Positions 10,124 through 23,190 are shown, numbered from the stretch's first letter. The stretch: 64,000 nt of DNA from Nectonema munidae (GCA_030549495.1 JAUIRK010001018.1:285358-349357); one strand, 5' to 3'. Numbers and translations: made by a program. The notes: generated by a model not told the origin, from the letters alone.

Positions 10124-10678
10124 TAAACAACTGGGATCAGTTTTAGCGAACACCTCTACTCCTATTTTTCTTTCTCCAGTGCTTGAAAACAAGTGTTTGT
10201 GAAATCATCCCCTTTTCTTAGGAAAAGCGTAATCATCAATCCAAAATGAAATAATTCAATTCAACCACTAGAAAGCCTACCGATTTAAATGGCATGCATT
10301 GAATAGTGAGTTAAAAATAATATATAAATACATTTTCATTTTCTGATCTTATATTACCCATGTAAAAATTTTATAAACAAATAAATTTGTAAAAATTATT
10401 GAGGTAATTTTAAGAGATATAGATATCCTAATCTGTTTATAGTTAATAACAATCAAGTATCTCGTATATCATATATCTTTTTTCCTCTGAAGAAAATCTT
10501 CAACAGAGTAAAAGAGAATTAAGAGAAATTCTTGCTGAAACTGGTTATGATATCTTGATTTTACAAATTTATTTGTTTATCAAATACAATGATTTATATT
10601 GAAAGTTAAGAAATTCAGAAATGATTTTTAACTTATTTTATTAGAACCGTTTACTCTCAGTCTCATTAAAGTGTAGAC
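10124..10678. other. No feature seen
   Basis: AT-rich. Could still be intron of the ZP gene. No exon with a ZP-N second-half pattern was seen. Confidence 0.35.
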
Positions 10679-11024
10679 CAGGGTCTCCAAAACTTTTTCA
10701 GACGCGAAACCTTTTTGTTCAGAAATGTTTTGGACAACTTCACATTTTAATACCTTTGCTAAATTAGTTTAGAGGATATAGACTGACAGATAAAAAGAGT
10801 TTAAAATGAAAAAATGAAAAAAGACAAAAAAATTTTACCAAAGAAAAAATTTTGTTTTTAGATTTTTGAATAAATACAAATAACAAATGAAAAAAAAAAT
10901 TTATGGTATATAAAATTTTTATGAAAACTTTAAAAATGTTCACGCACCCCAAATTCTAAATGATCACAAAGCTATTTAGCAGTTAAAAGCGTCCTGGGTT
11001 ACATACGGGCCACTTTGGAAACAA
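10679..11024. mobile_element. Possible decayed hAT MITE
   Basis: The left end CAGGGTCTCCAAAACTTTT resembles a common hAT terminus. A loose inverted counterpart gggccactttggaaac ends near 11022. No target duplication is visible. Confidence 0.35.
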
Positions 11025-11465
11025 ATAATAAAAAACGTGTTAAATAACTCTTCAAAAATAAATAAAAGATCAAATAACAGAAACATTTTGTTAAATTGAT
11101 TCACAATATTTTGTCATACGGTTTTCGTTACTATTTCTTGACATTTTATTAATAAAAAATTTGAAAATTCGACTTTGACCATAAAGATATAAGAGTAATT
11201 CGGACTTTTTTAAAAGCCCACGTACGCCAATATTCGCGAACGTATTAAAAAATAATTAACTAGTTAAAGTTAGAGATTATTGGAGCAAGTAAAAATCGAA
11301 ACAAAAAAGTTATGCACATTTGAAATGAAGACAAGCATACGTGGTCTGTCTGTTAAAGCGGATGTATATTTTGAACAACGTGTACACAAAAAGAGACATA
11401 ATTCTATTCAAAACAAAACATCACCTAATAAACAAAATACGTGTCAAATATATTTTATCCTATAC
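11025..11465. other. No feature seen
   Basis: AT-rich non-coding sequence between two hAT-type MITEs. Confidence 0.35.
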
Positions 11466-11717
11466 CAGTGGCGGATCCAGGGGGGGGGGGGCTCATGGGC
11501 CTAGGCCCTATGAAAAATGGCTTCGAAAATTACCCTTACTAATTTTTCTTTTTCCTAAAACAATACTTGTTAGTAGTTGATTACGTTTATATCAACAATA
11601 TGACAAGTCGAATTCTAAAAGACATAATACAGCTGTCGTATTCTCTGAAGACTTAGCAAAAAAATTTAATAGATTTCGCCCCCCCCCCCCTATAAGAAAT
11701 TTCTGGATCCGCCACTG
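11466..11717. mobile_element. hAT-type MITE, CAGTGGCGGATCCAG ends
   Basis: CAGTGGCGGATCCAG and CTGGATCCGCCACTG are perfect 15-bp inverted ends. The flanking 8-mers tcctatac and tcttacac match at six of eight bases. G and C homopolymers of about 10-12 lie just inside each end. Non-coding. Confidence 0.85.
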
Positions 11718-12631
11718 TCTTACACAATAATCAAGTTTCAGTAAAATAGCTAACTTTGCAGAAGTAGCATCCCGGATTAAAATTTTGTGCTTAACAAAGT
11801 AATTTGAAACCAATCAGAATATTATAAGCTGTAAACATTTTGATAACATACTTTTTTAGGAAGCAAATAACTTTGCCCTTATATTAGTTTTTATTTACTT
11901 CCATTAGTTTTCATTTCCATATTTGTTAGAAAATTTTTTTTTAGTGAAAATACTATGAAAATGAAGTTCTGAATATAAATTACTGCTACTTTTATCATAT
12001 TTCGATGAGTTTTAAGTTAATTTAGAGTAATTACATAATTAACTTGTTCAAGTTAGTGTCAGTTAAGCAATTAATAGAAATAAGTTAATAGTAACTTTAA
12101 GGCCTTTTTACTTAACATTAATTTATCCCATATTGTAGATTAATGAAATGTACATTTAATTTTACATGTTTTAGCAAAGAAACAAGTTAGTTCTGATAAA
12201 TGAAGAAACGAAAAGCATGAAGAAATACGACATAAAATGCTGATCAAATCCACGATCTTGCCTAACATTTCAAAGTCATTTAGCGACATTCCATGTCCTT
12301 TCCACACTCAAATTTTTTTAAAAAGCTTTTTTTTTGGAAATCTCATTTTTATATATGTTGTTAGATATGTGAATTTTACAAAAAGATATTTACACTTTTG
12401 ACATATTTTCCCATTTTTATAATAATCAATTATTATCTATATCATTATATTTTAAGTTTATCATGATCATTGTTTAAAATGGGTAGACAAAATTTTTATA
12501 AGATTTAATTCTTTATTAGAAGAGATTTTGTGAGAACATATTCCCCCATATATTGTTATTATTTTTGATATCTCTCTTTGTTAATAAAGAACTTTTCAAC
12601 GTTTCATAAATTTAAATAATTAAATACTCAT
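11718..12631. other. No feature seen
   Basis: AT-rich, no open frame of note and no recognised repeat. Confidence 0.35.
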
Positions 12632-12639
12632 AGTTGTAA

Positions 12640-13046
12640 CTAGCGATTGCACCCCGAAGGCCTTTTTTCCCTCCCCGGGGAGCGGAGACCCTGAAGAAAA
12701 TTTTTTCTCACCCCGGGGAATATATATTTTTTTTTATCAAGAACACTAAAATTTTGAAAAGATTTATTCAAAATTGTTCAAATAATAAAAATTTTAAAAA
12801 CAATAATCCTGAGAGAGTCTGTTTTTGTTTACAATTTGAATCATAATGAAATATAAATAATACATATAGCTTTGAAATACACATACATAATACATAAATA
12901 TCACCACATTACCTATCATATAATGTAAAAATATTATTATAACTGTCAATTTTTAATCTTGTATTTTTTCCCTGGGGAAAAAAGAGATTTTCCTCAAGGA
13001 GCGGGGAGGCTTTTTTTCTCGTTTTTCCCCGGGGTGCAATCTCTAG
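12640..13046. mobile_element. hAT-type MITE, GATTGCACCCCG ends
   Basis: CTAGCGATTGCACCCCG at the left and CGGGGTGCAATCTCTAG at the right are inverted, with further ccccgggg words inside both ends. The word agttgtaac flanks both sides (from 12632 and from 13045), giving an 8-9 bp duplication. Non-coding. Confidence 0.8.
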
Positions 13047-13540
13047 TTGTAACATGCGCTATCATTCGAAATCTTGAGTAGCAACCGAATACTCCGTGAA
13101 AGACTGCTTTTGACTATTGAAGTTTCATTAGTGTTACTGTGTGTTTTCAAATCCCTCTTTAGAATTTTGAGGTTCTCTGAGTAAGATAAGTACCGCTTTG
13201 AGCTTGAATCAAGTTAGTGATGATGATGCAATACAAGAGAACGGGAGATTAGTACAGCAAAGTAACAATATGGAGAGTATTTAACTAAAATTAGTTTGGA
13301 ATTTTCAAATGCTTTCTTTTCACTAAACTCAAAATGCCATGTTTTAATTAAATAGTACATACGTAAACAATATATTGCGTTTACATAATATATTAGTAAA
13401 AAGTTCATACTGATACGTGCATGGCTCAATCTTTGATACAAGCATATGACTACTGGCAGGATCAAACAGGTATCACATAAATAACTAGTTTATTATATCG
13501 ACTAGCAAAATAATTAAATAAATGAAGAAATAGACTACAT
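13047..13540. other. No feature seen
   Basis: No supported exon. A short gatgatgatg run at 13217 is the only simple repeat. Confidence 0.3.
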
Positions 13541-13688
13541 AAGGCCAAGCAAAGCAGACGATATCTAAAAAAAACGCAGACGATTTATATTCAAAGTCAT
13601 TGAAAAAAAGCAGACGAAGATGAAATTATTATGTTATTATGATACATATGTGATGTTTATTATGGAACATTGGCCGTAAATGGTTTAA
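13541..13688 (-). mobile_element. piggyBac-like MITE, gcagacgat family (diverged copy)
   Basis: It reads as the reverse complement of 63151-63288: aaagcagacgatatct, cgcagacgatttatattc and aaagcagacgaagatgaaatta are shared, in order. The ggccgtaaatgg end beside TTAA (13685-13688) is the diverged terminus. The other end is decayed. Confidence 0.7.
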
Positions 13689-15279
13689 ATAGTAGGTTCT
13701 GGCATATTTTTGTCTTGATAGTGTTAATGCTTGAATTTTAAATCCTTTGAGTTAGCACATTTTATAGTATCTAGAAATATATGAAGAACAAGTAATGTTT
13801 TTTAAATGATATTAATAGGCATATTGAGTAGGTTTCACCCTAAAATTACAAATAAAGACACAAGTATACTTTCTATAAAACCTCAATTGATAGCTTGTAA
13901 TTAAGAATGAAGTAAATGTTCTCAAACTTCAGTTAGCTATTTCTCATTTAGCACCACGTTTTTGTTGTACTACAATTGAGGCGTAATCATATCTTAGATA
14001 GGTATGTTTAATTGAAACTAAAAATATATATATTACAGTTTATTTTATTATTAGATAAAAAATTGGATCTTTTTGTACATGACAAAGATTGAGTGATCAC
14101 AGATTTTTATGTCAATTGCAAAATTCTTGAGAGCGGAAGGAAAAAGGTAGCATCACGCCACATGTTTGTTTTTCACAAATATAGAGTACAAGACACGAAG
14201 TGTTACTTTTAAATCTTGCATCACGATATCTAAATAAAATGAAACTGGAATAAAATTCATTAAAATCATCATTAAAAAAATGAATTAAAAAGCCAAAAGT
14301 CGAACATGAATCATGAAAGAAGAATTATAAGTAGAAATATGAAGTAAAAATTAAAAAACTTGAATATATCAATAATTATGAACTTCTAATTTTTCATATG
14401 TCTTGAAAAATACAAACTAATTTATAAAGTGGGTTTGGGACTTGGACCCTCGTGTTATAGTTTAGGCAAGTCCTTTTTCTTCTTTCTCTATCAATATCCT
14501 TTTAAACAAAATTTCTTAGCCTGTTATAATTTTGGAAAGTTTCAAAACTAAATTATTACATATGTGCACCCTCATAATGCCACTAGCAAAAGTCTTCATG
14601 CTCCTAATGCAATGGCCATGTTGTTTCGATGTAATGTAACTCCAACGCAACACCTTGAAAGGGCTACGTAGCAAAAGAGAACACCTTGCTAGCTTCAATA
14701 AAGGATGGTGCAAGAAAAATATGATAATCCAATAGAACTATATAAAGATATGTCAATCAAAATATAAATTATAGCGGATATTGGAATAAATATATAAGAT
14801 AATTTTGCATTATCCAAGCCTCAAATTTGTTATTCTTTGAATGATGTTTGATTCATTGATTTCATTGGTTATTGAGGATGAACTACGAAAGGAAATTTTA
14901 GGACCCTTCAGACTAATCATGATATTAACGTACATTAAGGAAAAAAAATTGTCATAAAATTGTAGAGTTAAAAATCTTTCAAAGTTTCTGAGTCTTCAGT
15001 TTATTTTTTAAAACTTTTATTCATTTTGCAATATTTTACTTATATTTTTAATCATTTATAAATGTTTGAAAATACACGAACGTTATTATATAAATTATTT
15101 ACAATTGTTCTGGACTGCATAAGATACACACTTTTTATTCTCATTAATTGAATAATCCTTTTACTGTCAAAAATATAAATTTGTCGAAAATTTTTATTTG
15201 AGCTGGAAAGATTTTAGTCGTTCTTCTATTATCTTCTGTTTTGCGACTTTTTTTTATAGAAATCATTCACAAATATAGT
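13689..15279. other. No recognised gene; one orphan open frame
   Basis: A 65-codon minus-strand frame at 14516-14713 includes SKQHGHCIRSMK and a run of hydrophobic residues. I do not recognise it. The surroundings are AT-rich and featureless, so it may be a repeat fragment. Confidence 0.25.
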
Positions 15280-15690
15280 TATTTCGCAGCTGATTCACAG
15301 TACTATCATGATGGTAGATGGATTAAAAGGTTTTTCGATGTTTTAGTTCATAATTCTTGGGTTTTTTTGGAAAATTAAAAAAGATATGAATAAATTTCAA
15401 GAAAATAAGGGAAGCATCGGAAAAGATGCTCATACTGACTTCTTTAGAAATCCAGGATTTTGCTTGATTGATAAAAATGAATTACACTAACATCAAGACT
15501 ATGTTTGTACACTCAACATTCCATTAAAAGAAGGCTCGAGAACTCTGGGGAAAATAAAAGAAGGCAATGCTACTCCAAAGAACGCAAAAGTCAAAATAGA
15601 GTTTTGCCTACTACTTGCCTTATCTGTAAAAAATGCATGCAAGCAGCATTTCAAAATATTTTGTAATGCATGTTATGAAGTCATGAATTC
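15280..15690 (+). pseudogene. piggyBac transposase C-terminal remnant
   Basis: The plus strand spells, with frame changes, DGRWIKRFFDVLVHNSW (matching the region after the third catalytic Asp in piggyBac transposases) and then a Cys-rich tail with CLICKKC and KQHFKIFCNAC, the C-terminal zinc-binding domain of that family. There are at least three stops or frame changes. No TTAA-flanked ends were matched to it. Confidence 0.6.
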
Positions 15691-16400
15691 ATTGAACATC
15701 TGAATAAAGTTTTGCAACAATCTGAAAAGGTTATTATAAAGATTATTATTTTTAAAAGTTTGATCTAGTTTTTTTATATGTACAATAAAATTTTCAAAAT
15801 TTTCTTTTGTTCATTTATTAATATTTTAATCACTTTCTTCATTTTTCTTCAGGTTTATAAGTTTCAAACATCTTGAAACTCAAAAATAGGCCATGAACAA
15901 TGAAGATGAAATAGCTCAAATCTATGAATAATAAAATATACTTATAGATAGTTTAGTAAGATGATAAATTGTGTAAATAGCATAGGACCAACGTTTACAA
16001 ACAACGTTGGCGTCTGTTAAGGTTCAGAACTATATTTTTAATTTAATATCGACAAAAAATAATAATTTTAGTATTTAGTGACTCAAAGAATGAAAAAAAA
16101 ATTAGTTTTGATACTTAAATTCAGCATTATTTTATAAAAAAAATCTATATAAGTTAAAAATTGAAAACAGAAAAAAAATAATATTTCTCTTGTAAAATGG
16201 AACTCATTTTTTAAAAAATACGCAACAGAAGACTTTTTGATAGTAATTCAATAAAAATAGTCGAAATGACCTATTGCTCTCTCATACATATCATGAACTA
16301 GTTGTCCCACGGCTTTAGCAATTGAGGACAACCTTTAAACCAGCATTCAAAAATAAAACCTAGAACTCAAATTTGATCGATATTGAAAACTTGTGTATAT
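15691..16400. other. No feature seen
   Basis: AT-rich, no coding signal. Confidence 0.35.
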
Positions 16401-16409
16401 CTATGTATA

Positions 16410-16635
16410 CTGGCTGGAGTAGGATTTCATGAAATCCCCTTAAACTTTCAAAGAAATCGTGAAATCACTGTTTACTTGGCAAACTTTAATTCAGTAAAAT
16501 TTCTAAGGCAATTCATGAAATAACTGACGTGTCTTTTTAGGAATTACATGAAAGGCCTAGGAAATTCATAAAATTCCTAAGTCAAACAGTGATTTCAGGA
16601 ATTCTGTGAAACATCTCACTGCAATCAATATACAT
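16410..16635. repeat. Imperfect palindrome with tcatgaaat words
   Basis: The left part (gtgaaatcactgttta near 16459) and the right part (taagtcaaacagtgatttc near 16578) are inverted, and short gaaat/atttc words repeat throughout. Probably an old foldback element. Confidence 0.4.
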
Positions 16636-17649
16636 ATTATATACATATATGTGTATGAGCTTATCTGATTGAAAAAGATGCTCAAAAAAACGAATAAAAA
16701 GGGTTTGAGCGAGTCATGAATATTATGAAATACAAACACCAGATTTAGTGTTTCCCAAACTGTGTGTGTCGCAAAAACTTTCCAAGTGTGTCGCGAGATT
16801 TTTCAGAAATAATAAAAAGATACTGTTATCCCTCAATTAGCACATTTGTTCTCGAAAGCAAGCTCATTTGTCACACTGAATAAAATTTTATTGTTGCTGT
16901 TGCTTCTTCGCCCAGTTTCCTTCTGTTGCTACGTTAATCTTAATGTTTGATGGATTACATGGCTACTGTTAATTATAATACAGTTGAGCCCCCGTATTCG
17001 CGGAGTTAGGTTCCAAAGCTAATCGCGAATAGTGAAAATCCGCGAATATTTGTTACCATTTTAAAAATGGTTTAAAATGAAAATTTACTATCATATTGAA
17101 GATATAATCAATATATTTGTTTGTTTTTTTAAATTAACTAGGCTTATTCTTTTTATATACCCTAAGTTATAATTAATCGGAAATATTTGTAAAAAAATTT
17201 ATTAGAATAAATGACACACACAAAAAATTTAAAAAAAGTGAGACTAGTTTAACTGACATGATCAGATAATTGAATTATTTTTTTACAGGCTGATAAAACA
17301 TAGTAATTGGAAGTTGGGATTTTTGTTTTTTCGGGTTTTTAAAAAGATTAGCATACGGTTTGAAACAAGAATCAATTGAATTACAAAACTTTGTAGATCT
17401 TTCCATACTAGGGTCCCAATCGATACACAATTCTTTCAGTTCTTTTGGATAAGCGATTCAATGAAAGTCCTTCGTCATCAAAGTCTTTTTCATTTTCTTC
17501 TTCGTCTTTTTTTTCTTCGCTGCTAAATTCAGTTAATTCTTTTAAATCGATGTCTGAGTGCTTCCATTCCAGAGTCAATTAATGAATTTATATTATCTTC
17601 GTTGCAATCATCAAAACCTTCTCCACCTAAACATCTAGCTAAAAAAACA

Positions 17650-18945
17650 GTTTCTTCAATTAATTTTGAATATTTTCTGTAAGGAAATTTTCAACATTAT
17701 TCGAAATATCAGACCATAACTTTTTCCATGCAGCAATTAAAGTTTGCTTTTTTATAGATTCAAGTGATTTGTTAACAATTGTTAAGCAATTTGCAATTGT
17801 GAATTTTTTCCAATAATTTATTAATTGAAAGTTTTCATCTGCATCCATTTCCATAACTAAATGTTAAACAAAGTTATGGAGATACAATGCTAGAGCAGAT
17901 AACACCTTGATCTAAAGGCTGGATAGGACAAGTTGTGTTTGGAGGTAAAAATTCTATAGTCACTCCTTCACATTTAAGATCTGCAAAATGTCCACAGGCG
18001 TTATCCATTATAAGAAGCATTTTGAAATCCATATTTACACTAGTAATAAACTTTTTAACTTGAGGAACAAAATTGAACAAAAACCATTTTTGTAATAACG
18101 TTTTGGTTATCCAAGCTTTTTTGTTAGACATCCAAAAAACGGGCAAAGAATCTTTATCTTTATTTTTAAGAGCTCTTGGAGTGAAACTTTTATTGATAAA
18201 GCATGGTTTCACCATATAACCAGCAGCATTAATACACAAAATAAGAGACACTCTATCTTTTTGAGTTTTAAAACCTGAAGTGCGTTCCTCTTCTTTAAAA
18301 ATATATGTACGAGATGGAACTTTTTTCCAATAAAAACATGTCTTATCATTGTTGAAAACTTGTTCAGGATGATAATTTTCATTCAACATTTTATTTAAAT
18401 TAAACGAATATTTTGAAGCCCCTTCAAAGTCAGTTGATGCTTTTTCTCGGCATAAGTTAACACTTTTAAGCTGAAAACGATTTTTAAATCGGTCAAACCA
18501 TCCTTTGCTTGCATGAAAACTTTTGGAGGACAAAAATGATGGACCTGCTTGTTCTTCTTCTTTTTCATATTCTTCGTTGGAGTTTGGCAAAAATTGTTTG
18601 TACAGACTTTTTGCTTTTTCGCGAATAATATTGCTGTATAAAGGAATATTTTTTTTCTATAGTCTTGTATCCAGATAGACAAAGCTTGTTCCATTCTCAC
18701 TATAGATTTATCTCTGATAGTGGAAACCATTTTTGCAGTGCTACTAAAGCTAGCAAAATAAGAACTTCTAATTTCAACTTCTTTTTCTTTATGTATCTTA
18801 CAGTACTCTCATTAATGCCATAATAGTTAGCTACTGTAGTATTTGACTTACCACCTTTTAACATATCCAAAAGCTCCAACTTTTTTTTGCAAAGTCATGG
18901 CTTTTTTGTGACGTTTAATTTTATCAGCTTGAAATTTAGGCATAT
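17650..18945 (-). pseudogene. Tigger transposase (broken)
   Basis: Reading leftward from about 18943: a CENP-B-type helix-turn-helix start (MPKFQADKIKRHKK, then NYYGINESTVRYIKKK), a second DNA-binding segment (SKSFHASKGWFDRFKNRF), then a DDE_1 catalytic core. In the core, NNDKTCFYWKKVPSRTYI holds the first Asp (the family usually has DETGLFWK), LLIMDNACGH the second and PIQPLDQGVI the third. A C-terminal segment (AAWKKLWSDI) lies in another frame at 17660-17854. There are about three frame changes, and sequence after LDQGVI appears deleted. It is not functional as it stands but not very old. Confidence 0.85.
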
Positions 18946-19087
18946 TAAACTAAGATAAAAAATGTCTAAAAATAAAGAAAATTTACTTAAAAAAATGCAA
19001 ACATCAATGAACTAAAGTAAATTTTTTTTATTTATATCTAATGATCATAATGATCCTAGATTAATGTCCTAGATTCTAATGATCATA

Positions 19088-19621
19088 ATGATCATGAATT
19101 TCGGGTCTTCTTTGTGGAAAAATCCTCTCGTTGAAGCTGAAAACCAGACTCTATCAGGTATATGTAAGAAGTGCGATGTGCTATGGAAGCGAATGCTGGG
19201 TTCTTAAAAAAGCCGATACAAAAAGAATGATGAGTACTGAGATGAAAATGATACGGATGATGAATGGAAAAACTCTAAAAGACAGGCTTACCAATTATTA
19301 CCTAAGGCGAAAGATGGGAATGATTTGCATAGAAGAGTACATGGAAGAAAACAGACTGAGATGGTTCGGGCATTTGGAAAGAATGGACGATGTCAGATTG
19401 ACTAAAAGTATCAAAAATGAAGTGTTTGAAGGAAAGGCGAAGAGGGGACGCCCCAAGAAGACTTGGATGAAAGCAGTAGTAGAAAACATGGCCAAAAGAA
19501 AAGTAAAAGCGGAAGATGCTCAATGTAGAAAAACATGGAAAAGAAGCTGCAAACAAATGGCCAACCCTGGTTAGCTGGGAAAACAGCCATGCCCGGAAGG
19601 GCGAATGGATGATGATGATGA
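19088..19621 (+). mobile_element. 5'-truncated RTE-type LINE inside the Tigger
   Basis: A 147-codon frame (19131-19574) encodes the tail of a LINE reverse transcriptase: YVRSAMCYGSECWVLKK, then RLRWFGHLERMDD and KRGRPKKTW, a signature common in RTE/BovB-like ORF ends. It ends in a (GAT)n tail (19606-19621). The 13-mer tctaatgatcata occurs just before (19075-19087) and just after (19622-19634), an exact target duplication. It is dead on arrival by truncation; the remaining frame is uninterrupted. Confidence 0.85.
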
Positions 19622-19935
19622 TCTAATGATCATAAAACTAAAAAATATTTTTGAAATATTTTTAATAAAACTCTAAAATTATGAAAAAGAAACTTTTTTA
19701 AAGTAATTGAAATATAATTTTTAGATTAAAAATTTTAGGAAAAGAAAAGGCAATTTTTTTTATTTTCTGTTTAAAAATCGCGAATGTGCGAAACCGAGAA
19801 TATTGAATCGCGAATACGCGGGGGTCAACTGTACTTCATTTAATAGTTTTTTTTGAAATATTTGATTGGTGGTTTGTCTCGGAATTTTTCTATGCAAAGA
19901 ATGTGTCGCGGCTCAAAAAAGTTAGGAAAACACTG

Positions 19936-20351
19936 GTTTAGAGCATCTTATTTATGCTTAATCTATGAAATCTTCGAAAAATACTCACAAATAGGCATTA
20001 AATAGTTGAAAAGGGGGAAAGATTTTTCAATATATTCAAAAGAGGACATTTCTGAGAATTTTTTGAAAAGTGAGAAAAAAAGTATTTTTAGTACAAATCA
20101 CGTAAAGCAAATGTACTCATCTAAACATTCTATTTTGTAAGCGAAGAATAAGATAGATGGATTAAGAACAAGTGTATTGAAAAGATGAAGAAAAGCGGCA
20201 GAATACTATTTTTTTTTCAAAGACATACCTGAGATCCGGGGTTACGAAAACGGTATACAAGTATCCTACACCTCTAAAGGTAGGTGTAGTTGGGTGCTTT
20301 AATTATAACAAATAAAAATATATTTAAACGAGCTATACCCAGAAGTCACTT
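19936..20351. other. No feature seen
   Basis: AT-rich sequence with no coding signal. Confidence 0.3.
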
Positions 20352-20560
20352 TTCTCTTATCTATATCATACATTTTGTGTGAAGGAATACGCTTGATACC
20401 TACTTGGTATAATTATTTAGATTCACACGAAATTTGATTCGTTAAAACAAAAAAGCATTGAAAATTTTTTATCCAATCAGATAAAACAGTTTGTGTAGTT
20501 TTCTCGTGACCAAAAAAACCATAACTTTCAAAATATATAATATGGAAATAGATTATGGTT
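20352..20560 (+). repeat. Dispersed repeat related to 5900-6060 and 44620-44740
   Basis: Shared words ctcttatctat, gattcgttaaaacaaaaaa and tccaatcagataaaa, then agtttgtg and ccataactttcaaa. Class unknown. Confidence 0.4.
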
Positions 20561-21370
20561 ATTACAAAAAGTAGTTTATATCTATCCATATATTCTAGTG
20601 TGATATAATTGATATTAACTTTATGGGCCAAAATTCGCAATTAAATTGACTTATTTCTGAATTGGCTATTCACGCACTAATATTGTTCGCATCAACATGC
20701 ATGGCTTTGTGAATCAACATCTTTAATACTTCTGGGAATCAAAGTAAAGGTCTGCTTAAAAAAACAAATTCTAAAATAGAAGAACTTGCAATTCAGAGAT
20801 TTGATTAAAATAAATACGTATTAATTATAATAATTATAGTATACCTTATTTATTTTAACCAAGAAAGCTGAATATTTTTTTAAAATCTGCAAAATACACT
20901 TTATAACGGATGATAATATTCTAGAAGTCTATTTAAATTTTACATCAGAATACTATCAGAAACGTTGTATAGTTTCTGTGTTATGCTATCTTAAATTCTT
21001 AGCATAGTCGTTTTCTAAAAGGATAAAGGGATGCAGAATAACAAAACTTTGGCAAGCCCTGCTTCAGATGAAGACAATTTTTTCTGGAACTAAATAATAT
21101 TTAGAAGAAAAGATAAACCTGAAGACTGTGTGAAAGACAAGTTCAATCCAAGATCCTGCATAAGATACAATGCCACATTCACATTTGCAAGCTAAAAGGG
21201 AAAAAAAGAAAAATTCTAAAGATGGAAAATAGTAGTTTCGAAAATTTTAGTTAAATTTTTGAAGTCCAATAATATGCACTGGCAGCTGTTTGAAAAAATT
21301 ATTTCGCGAAATAGACTCATTCGTAAATTGATCTCTACTGAAGTTCCCCCTCTATAACTTATTAGTTATA
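20561..21370. other. No feature seen
   Basis: Non-coding, AT-rich. A stretch at 21001-21200 is slightly more balanced in composition but has no long frame. Confidence 0.3.
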
Positions 21371-21470
21371 GTTTAAGCCGTTATCGACCAGAATAATCAG
21401 ACGATATCTAGTGTAAAGCAGAAGAGTTGTATTAAAAAGCACTAATAAACGCAGACGATTTTATTTTTGT
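21371..21470 (+). repeat. Diverged relative of the gcagacgat MITE family
   Basis: gtttaagccgttatcgacca resembles the 63151 end (ttaacccatttacgacca). It is followed by cagacgatatct, aaagcagaag and aaacgcagacgatttta, in the same order as in 63151-63288. Confidence 0.5.
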
Positions 21471-22470
21471 AAAGTAACCAATTAAAGTAAAAAGGCATTG
21501 ACCAATAGTGTTACACTATTCAACAGCTGTGTTTGTGGCTGGCAATTTTTCATTGGAGCACGTAGGCTTCGCTTCTTTGATTGAATATTGACGTCACTCG
21601 CGCATATAGAAAACCACACTCACTCCAACGGAAGATAAATTGACTTCATATGCTTCGATTAGTAGGCAAAAAGATGAGGCAAAGTTCTCAATCGAATTTA
21701 AAATTAGTATAAGAAAGGAAGTCTCGGACAGGCACAAAATTTTGGTTTACCACTAAAAGTAAAGCTTTCTATCAAATTGCGTTTAGAGTATTGTTTTATG
21801 ATAGCGCTATTTTACCAAATAAATCGATGAGTTATGGACCCGGAGCGAGCAGTTTCAAAACAAATACTCGCGAGCTAGAGCCACAACTTAAATATACTAT
21901 ATTTTAGGCCACCTCCACATCCCTGATTGAAACTTGGTTTATTTTGTTTCTACATTTAATAAGAAGATGGTGACTTTTGGTTTATTTTATAGATTATGGC
22001 TATAATATTGAAAAGCTTATTTGTTCTTTTGAATGAAAAACTATGAGCCAACATCCTAATAGCAGTGAAATAGAAAAAAACATTTTTTGAAAGCGATAAG
22101 TGAAAGTACTGGTAGTCAAGAAACAAGAAGTCAACTTTCTAGTTAGCCAAATTTCTTTAAAATTTAGAGATGAAATCTACTTTTTGTGGTGACTGCACAC
22201 TAGATAGAGTTTTGCCAGGTTTAGCGCGCATGTGGGTACATAACTTTCTGTTTGGAGTTTAAGCATTTAAAACTGGGCTCGAAAAAACCCGCATCCATGC
22301 CCATATAAATTAAAAAGTAATATCAACAATGATAAAATCGTGTTCTTCATTTTTATGGCCCAAATGAAATTTTTAAGTTTTTGCAAAAGTGTTTTACACA
22401 TATTTTTAAGATCAAATTTAGTCGAAACGAATAAAAAGTTTTGATCTAAACCAAAAAAGTGAAGTTTTAA
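21471..22470. other. No feature seen
   Basis: No supported gene or element. Confidence 0.3.
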
Positions 22471-22479
22471 AAAGCAAGT

Positions 22480-23190
22480 TGGCGTCTGTAAAGATTAAAT
22501 TCCAGGAATATTCATGAAAAGAAATTCTGAATTTTGGTTGAAACCGGAAATTTTGTCATACAAAAATGAGAGTTTCAAAGAATTGACTTCGCGTTGGTTT
22601 CATGTAGAAACGTTCAAATAAGTAGAACGCTGATTCAAGAAAGGGGGCTTAAATTTGCAAAGAGTTTTGGAAATGATTATTTTCACGCTTAAAGTGAATT
22701 GATTGATTGCGTGTTTTATAAAGCGCAATAACTTTGCTTTTAAATCAAGTATTGGAGAAAGTGACAATGTGACTGAATTGAACCAATGTGACTGTAAATT
22801 GACAATGTGGGTTCTAATTATGGTTCTGAGAATATATTCAATATGGATGAGACAGGACTTTTGTATAAGAAAAGAGGTTGACGAAAAAATCCTTTCATTT
22901 TAAAGGTATATTACATTTTTAATTTTATTTATACATTGAAATTATTGTTTAGGGTTAAAATACAGCTGGCACAAAGCAATCAAAAGAGAGAAAGAGAGAG
23001 TGATATTAGTTTTAGGTGATTCTATGACTGGTGAAAAATTCAAAGCAATGATCATAGGAAAATCAGCGAAACTAAGATGTTGCAAGAAAATAAAAATGCT
23101 ATGTTACCAATTCATTCTATAAATCGAATAACAAAGCCTGGATGAAACGGCAAAACTCTTCAAAAATTGTAAACCTCCAAAATTAAGAAT
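22480..23190 (+). pseudogene. Second Tigger/pogo-type transposase remnant
   Basis: The plus strand contains SRWFHVETFK (second helix-turn-helix region), ENIFNMDETGLLYKKR (the family's first catalytic Asp) and MTGEKFKAMIIGKSAK (the strand between first and second Asp), in different frames and separated by stops. No terminal repeats were seen. It is more decayed than the Tigger at 16981 and from a different subfamily. Confidence 0.6.

Larger units (their letters stand above)
16981..19831 (-). mobile_element. Tigger (pogo/Tc1-mariner) transposon with TA flanks
   Basis: The inverted ends CAGTTGAGCCCCCGTATTCG and (reverse complement of the right end) CAGTTGACCCCCGCGTATTCG lie between TA dinucleotides at 16979-16980 and 19832-19833, the Tigger target duplication. 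cgcgaata words repeat subterminally at both ends. The single transposase reads on the minus strand. The element is about 2.3 kb once the RTE insert at 19088-19621 is subtracted. Confidence 0.9.
16747..19935. mobile_element. hAT-like element split by a Tigger insertion
   Basis: The left end agtgtttcccaaact (from 16747) and right end gttaggaaaacactg (to 19935) are inverted hAT-like termini, each followed inward by a gtgtcgcg word. After removing the Tigger about 340 bp remain, so the host element was a MITE-sized copy. Its target duplication is not clear. Confidence 0.6.
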
